The notes under the pieces are model-generated. The model saw nothing but the letters and a program-made list of their open reading frames with translations, was not told the origin of the DNA and made no database searches. A DNA stretch of 64,000 bases. It comes from Opitutaceae bacterium (GTDB lineage: Bacteria > Verrucomicrobiota > Verrucomicrobiia > Opitutales > Opitutaceae). A program made the translations under genes and the position numbers. The stretch's first letter is position 1. Every line of letters begins with the position of its first letter. Positions 60,582 through 64,000 of this stretch are shown piece after piece. Location: assembly GCA_028284385.1 (NCBI GenBank), contig JANQRT010000024.1, positions 124,001 to 188,000 on the forward strand, read 5' to 3'.

Positions 60582-61793
60582 CTAACGGTGCGGGTTTTCA
60601 TACCACATAACCCCAAGACCTGAACCGCCCTCCCTTTCCTCGCAAGTAAGGACATCGAGGTCTCCATCATGATCTAAGTCGAGGAGTTCTATTCTATCGA
60701 ATTTGATACCAGCAGGACCACTGATATCGTGAGCCAGCCATTTGTCTGCTCGTCGCTCTAGCCAAACTACTCCTGACTTCGGTGAATCCGAACCCTCTCC
60801 GGTCCAGACAAGATCGGTGTCTCCGTCTAAGTTGATATCCCCTGCCGCAATCGCCTTCTCCCGCCCAACACCTTGCCGGAGCGCGAATTGGATTAAGGTC
60901 TCCTCCCATGAATCTAGATTATTTGAATCTTGTTGAAACCAATAGATTCCATCGCCTTTTGCGGGGACATAAATTTGGAGAGAGGATTGGTCTTTGTCCA
61001 AGTCCAGGAACATGTATTCACCCAGAGCGGTTGAAATCCTCTGCTGGGACCAGGCTTGATGGAGACTGTCTGCCGATTCAGGGCGCAGGAGCGCAAAGAC
61101 GCCCGCCTCCGGCCCTTTTCGATCGACATAGATCAAATCTTTTCGGCCGTCCTCATTGATATCCACCTGGCGTAGAGACATGACCCAGTTCGCGGGAACC
61201 AGTGGATGCAATGTCCACTCTTCGAGAGTCCTTGGGTTGGGCGGGGAACGAAGCCAGCTGACTTGGCCTTGCGGATCCTTTGAGCCCGCAAATAAATCGA
61301 TGCCGTTTACACCGTCAATATCAGCCGGCAGGGCAAACATCCATTTTGAAACGCCTTTCGAAGCCGGAATGAGAGCGGTTTCCCATTTCGTCTCATCTAA
61401 TAATTCTCTAGAATCAAGAGGAGCCCAGTGAACAAACATCGATTTGGTTTTTCCTTCGCAACTGCTCACAATGTCCAGAGCTCCATCTCCATCCAGGTCG
61501 CAAAACACCGCATCCTCGACATGGTCTACCTGTCCAACGGTGACGGCAGGCCATTGAGTTTCAAATCGTTCAGGACCGGGATTGAGATAAAGCCGAACCA
61601 CACCTTCTTCTTCCCAACCCGTTGCAATATCCAAATGACCGTCCCGATTCGCATCTCCAAGGCGAACCCCATCTGCCCCTGAATACGCATCGTCAATCGT
61701 GTGTCGTTTCCAAGCCGATTCGGCAAAAGGTCCAGCTACCAGGAAAAGTAGAATCAGTGCCGAAACCGGAAGATTATGGGTAACGGCGCGCAT
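60582..61793 (-). CDS. Exported FG-GAP/VCBS-repeat protein, second copy
   Basis: About 403 residues from ATG at 61793, which opens a signal peptide (ALILLFLVAGPFAESAW); a TTG at 61847 gives a longer form. Calcium loops are seen as DANRDGHLD, DLDGDGALD, DINEDGRKD, DLDKDQSS, DINLDGDTD and DLDHDGDLD, each with a following V-x-W or V-x-Y segment. It is built like the protein at 5205-6371 but is a distant relative. Its place in the polysaccharide locus suggests a role at the cell surface, perhaps binding polymer or holding enzymes. Confidence 0.85.
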   Translation of the reverse strand: MRAVTHNLPVSALILLFLVAGPFAESAWKRHTIDDAYSGADGVRLGDANRDGHLDIATGWEEEGVVRLYLNPGPERFETQWPAVTVGQVDHVEDAVFCDLDGDGALDIVSSCEGKTKSMFVHWAPLDSRELLDETKWETALIPASKGVSKWMFALPADIDGVNGIDLFAGSKDPQGQVSWLRSPPNPRTLEEWTLHPLVPANWVMSLRQVDINEDGRKDLIYVDRKGPEAGVFALLRPESADSLHQAWSQQRISTALGEYMFLDLDKDQSSLQIYVPAKGDGIYWFQQDSNNLDSWEETLIQFALRQGVGREKAIAAGDINLDGDTDLVWTGEGSDSPKSGVVWLERRADKWLAHDISGPAGIKFDRIELLDLDHDGDLDVLTCEEREGGSGLGVMWYENPHR

Positions 61794-62096
61794 GTCTATG
61801 CTTACTCCCAACACCCGCTGTGTCTGGGAAAGGGACACTCGAAACAAGGCTGCTGACGGGATCGAGTAGAAATATTGGACATGGAGAAATTGAACCGGGT
61901 CAGACTTATAGTGAAATCCCTCTTACTTAATTGCGATTGTTTTTTTGCAACGGTTGCTAAAAGTAGAAAAATATATCGATGCTTTCGGCGTCTTCGTCAG
62001 CTAACCTCTACAACCCCTGAAACCTTGTCGGGCACTCTCAGAAGTGATCTCTCTCGAACCAAGGTCTTCCTGCTTCATACCAAATAACTGTATCTC
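61794..62096. other. Divergent promoter region for the FG-GAP and iduronate-sulfatase-like genes
   Basis: About 300 bases between divergent genes. It contains T/A-rich stretches (TTTTTTTGC) but no -35/-10 pair I can support and no small gene with a ribosome site. Confidence 0.35.
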
Positions 62097-63644
62097 ATGC
62101 CCAGATTTGCTCTCATTCTTCTCGTTGGGATTGCAGGAATTCTACCTGCTTCCGCGGAGCGCCCCAACGTCCTCTTCATCTCCATAGATGACCTGAATGA
62201 CTGGGTCGGCGCCCTTGGGGGGAATCCCCAGGCAATCACGCCGAATATAGACCGGCTGTTTGAGCAAAGCGCCGTGTTTGCGAACGCCCATTGCTCACAA
62301 GCTGTTTGCATCGCTTCCCGAAATTCGCTTTTGAGTGGCCTGCATCCTACAACGAGCGGTTGGTATGACTCCATAGCCGATATGCGCAGGTCCTTTGATG
62401 CCGTAATGGGCGATCATAAAATGCTCCCCCAGCACTTTAAAGACGCAGGCTATCGGACGATGGCAACGGGTAAGATTTTTCACCGGGGCGTGACGGATTA
62501 TAATGACCGGGTGGGCGAATTCTGGGATGACTATACTCCCGGATTCCAGGTTCCTGAAAGGCTGAAAAAACGGGGTGATGGCTACGGAGGCCTCAAGTTC
62601 TATCCCTTTCCCAAAGAAGGCAGTCAAATCGTCAATCATTACGGAAAGGAATACGCCCATGGTCATTCACTTTGCTATGGTCCTCTCGATAGAGCGGATA
62701 TGCCGAATGGAAAAATGTTCGACGAGCTCATTTCCGAATGGGCAGTAGATCAGCTTTCCCAGGAGCAGGAAGAACCCTTTTTTCTCGCTGTAGGTTTTCT
62801 TCGCCCGCACGTCCCCTACACGGCTCCTAGAGAATTTTTCGAGCTCTACCAACTCGAAGAAATCGAGATACCCCCAGTTCCAGAGAATGAGATGGCTGAT
62901 ATTCCCCTGATGGGAAAAGCAATTGCACATGGAACGCTAAAAATGGGTGACCATAAAGGGGTCGTTGATCTCAGTTCGACCTATTGGAAGGAACTCGTCT
63001 ACGGCTATCTCGCGTGTGTTTCCTTTGTCGATCACGAGTTGGGCAAGGTTTTGACAGCCCTGGAAAACAGTCCCTATGCAGATAATACTCTGATCGTCCT
63101 TTGGTCCGACCACGGTCAGCACCTCGGTGAAAAAAAGCACTGGCGGAAGCAGGCTCTCTGGGAAGAATCGACTCGAGTTCCCCTTGCCTTTCGACTGCCC
63201 GGACAGACGGAGGGTTCGATTATCCAGAGCCCGGTGAGCCTCCTGGACATCTATCCAACACTCGTGGACCTTTGCAAGTTACCCGCAGCCCCAAAACTAG
63301 ATGGCAATAGTCTGTTGCCGCTAATCGAAGATCCCAATACTAAATGGGAGCGGCCAGTCCTCTCGACCTGGTATTATGGGAATCATTCTGTACGCAGTCA
63401 GGACTGGCGATACATTCGCTATCGCGACGGCACCGAGGAACTCTATTATCACCCTTCCGATCCCGGCGAACACCGGAATCTGGCCGCCCTGTCCAAGTTT
63501 AACGATATCATCATTGAGCACCGAAAATGGCTGCCTGAAAATGATGCCCTACCCGCAGGAAATCTCGAATGGGAACCCGACACCCTTGATCGTAGGGTAG
63601 CCGAATGGATGGCTAATGATTCCGTGCCCAATTGGCTCCAGTAG
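62097..63644 (+). CDS. Exported iduronate-2-sulfatase-like S1_7-type sulfatase
   Basis: 515 residues with a signal peptide (to about residue 20). The start of the fold is NVLFISIDDLNDWVGALGGN; the formylglycine motif is CIASR at 71-75, in which the usual Pro is Ala (C-x-A-x-R). Other markers are PHVPYTAPREFFELY, WSDHGQHLGEKKHWRKQALW and SLLDIYPTLVDLC, which fit the iduronate-2-sulfatase-like S1_7 group. Ulvan holds iduronic acid and rhamnose-3-sulfate, so such an enzyme fits this locus. Whether the Ala form is matured by the usual formylglycine enzyme is uncertain. Confidence 0.9.
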   Translation: MPRFALILLVGIAGILPASAERPNVLFISIDDLNDWVGALGGNPQAITPNIDRLFEQSAVFANAHCSQAVCIASRNSLLSGLHPTTSGWYDSIADMRRSFDAVMGDHKMLPQHFKDAGYRTMATGKIFHRGVTDYNDRVGEFWDDYTPGFQVPERLKKRGDGYGGLKFYPFPKEGSQIVNHYGKEYAHGHSLCYGPLDRADMPNGKMFDELISEWAVDQLSQEQEEPFFLAVGFLRPHVPYTAPREFFELYQLEEIEIPPVPENEMADIPLMGKAIAHGTLKMGDHKGVVDLSSTYWKELVYGYLACVSFVDHELGKVLTALENSPYADNTLIVLWSDHGQHLGEKKHWRKQALWEESTRVPLAFRLPGQTEGSIIQSPVSLLDIYPTLVDLCKLPAAPKLDGNSLLPLIEDPNTKWERPVLSTWYYGNHSVRSQDWRYIRYRDGTEELYYHPSDPGEHRNLAALSKFNDIIIEHRKWLPENDALPAGNLEWEPDTLDRRVAEWMANDSVPNWLQ

Positions 63645-64000
63645 TAGGCGCAATCTGCATACGCTGGTCTTTCATCCCTAGTGTAACGCTCAACTGTCAC
63701 AAGAGGGCCGCGCAGCGGTCCGCATTGTCACCAGTGACTTGATATGACTCTATGTAATTGGAAGCGTGATACAACGTCGGTCTTCGAATATCTTCAAGCG
63801 GCTCGATCTTACCTGTGATGAGCTTAGTCGAATCATCTTCCATCTGCATGCTCATTTTTTAACATCGCTCTCCGGCAGCCGCCGGATCGCTAGATCGCCT
63901 TCCGTCTTCGCTTTTCGAGTTTCGCCGAGACAGACTGGGGACAAAGATCCTGCTTCGCAGGACAAGGCATTCTTTTGTATTCAAATCCTTGTGCCGCTAT
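63645..64000. other. Terminal non-coding stretch with a doubtful ORF and hairpin
   Basis: 356 bases after the last sulfatase. It contains the 52-codon frame at 63697-63855 and the hairpin TCCTGC-TTC-GCAGGA at 63948-63962. GGCCGC and GCGGTC near 63706 also pair imperfectly. No convincing gene is seen up to the window edge. Confidence 0.4.
63697..63855 (-). CDS. Doubtful 52-codon ORF
   Basis: ATG at 63855 (MSMQMEDDSTKLITGKIEPL) to TGA at 63697. The sequence has a normal amino-acid composition and an acidic start, but no clear ribosome site and no recognised family. It is downstream of, and convergent with, the last sulfatase. I list it only because the stretch is otherwise empty. Confidence 0.25.
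   Translation of the reverse strand: MSMQMEDDSTKLITGKIEPLEDIRRPTLYHASNYIESYQVTGDNADRCAALL

Noticed and set aside
53562..63644. Idea that the polysaccharide locus is a recent transfer because its wording looks less TCGA/GCGA-rich
   Set aside because: I cannot compute base or codon statistics here and saw no mobile element or attachment site; a GC and codon-use profile would decide it.
1..64000. tRNA, rRNA and CRISPR features
   Set aside because: No T-arm-like GTTCGA-x-x-C with matching acceptor arms, no rRNA-like stretch and no evenly spaced repeats were seen in the gaps.

Overview
The window looks like chromosomal DNA from a free-living, probably marine member of the Verrucomicrobiota (Opitutae/Puniceicoccales-like). 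The basis is family content, not a search: a paired DUF1592/DUF1552 secreted protein set, several S1 sulfatases, FG-GAP/VCBS and PQQ-type propeller proteins, a GH106 rhamnosidase, a eukaryote-type HisA, a long 'type 2' LeuA, and an outer-membrane lipid system (Mla, Lpt permease, LpxL-like acyltransferase). No rRNA, tRNA, CRISPR array, phage or recognisable transposase was seen.

Layout. 0-5 kb: a tightly packed minus-strand operon (SDR > ADP-ribosylglycohydrolase-like > GPH/MFS symporter > lipocalin > SRPBCC protein) with an aldo/keto reductase downstream that runs off the window edge. 5-18.5 kb: secreted or envelope proteins (FG-GAP protein, cytochrome b562-like protein, DUF1592 and DUF1552 proteins, PhoD-like phosphatase, PQQ-propeller protein, twin pentapeptide-repeat membrane proteins, GH43-like protein, an unknown Cys-containing exported protein with a lipoprotein). 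18.5-26.8 kb: sensing and stress genes (VOC protein, lipoprotein, haem-type chemoreceptor, MscS channel, thioredoxin fusion, ankyrin protein, LytS/LytTR two-component pair). 26.9-31.4 kb: a small carbohydrate region (esterase-propeller fusion, aldose epimerase with a small upstream gene, cytosolic sulfatase).

32.2-36.7 kb is the most unusual operon: a ferritin-like diiron oxygenase/desaturase-like protein, a fatty-acyl-AMP ligase-like enzyme, a dedicated acyl carrier protein, a DUF374 acyltransferase and, last, a eukaryote-type HisA. The layout fits a route that activates a fatty acid, loads it on the carrier, modifies it oxidatively and transfers it to a lipid; the product is unknown. 36.8-43.6 kb holds more envelope genes: a Bax-like glucosaminidase, an LpxL-like acyltransferase and a complete MlaE-F-D-C-A set for phospholipid trafficking. 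43.6-49.2 kb has leuA, preceded by a 20-codon leader ORF with six leucine codons and hairpins (a candidate attenuator), an LptF/LptG-type permease, rlmN and a methylenetetrahydrofolate-reductase-like gene.

49.2-53.5 kb holds a run of small exported proteins whose core is YHYH protein > MORN/YwqK protein > SCO protein, with a small Shine-Dalgarno-led gene at its head and a divergent YHS-domain protein; metal (copper) handling is the likely theme. 53.5-63.7 kb is a polysaccharide-degradation locus: GH106 alpha-L-rhamnosidase, two exported sulfatases, a BNR-4 protein that appears to carry the PL24/PL25 ulvan-lyase active-site set, a DUF1961 protein and an FG-GAP protein. Together these suggest breakdown of a sulfated, rhamnose-rich polysaccharide such as ulvan. 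The last ~350 bases hold only one doubtful 52-codon ORF and a short hairpin.
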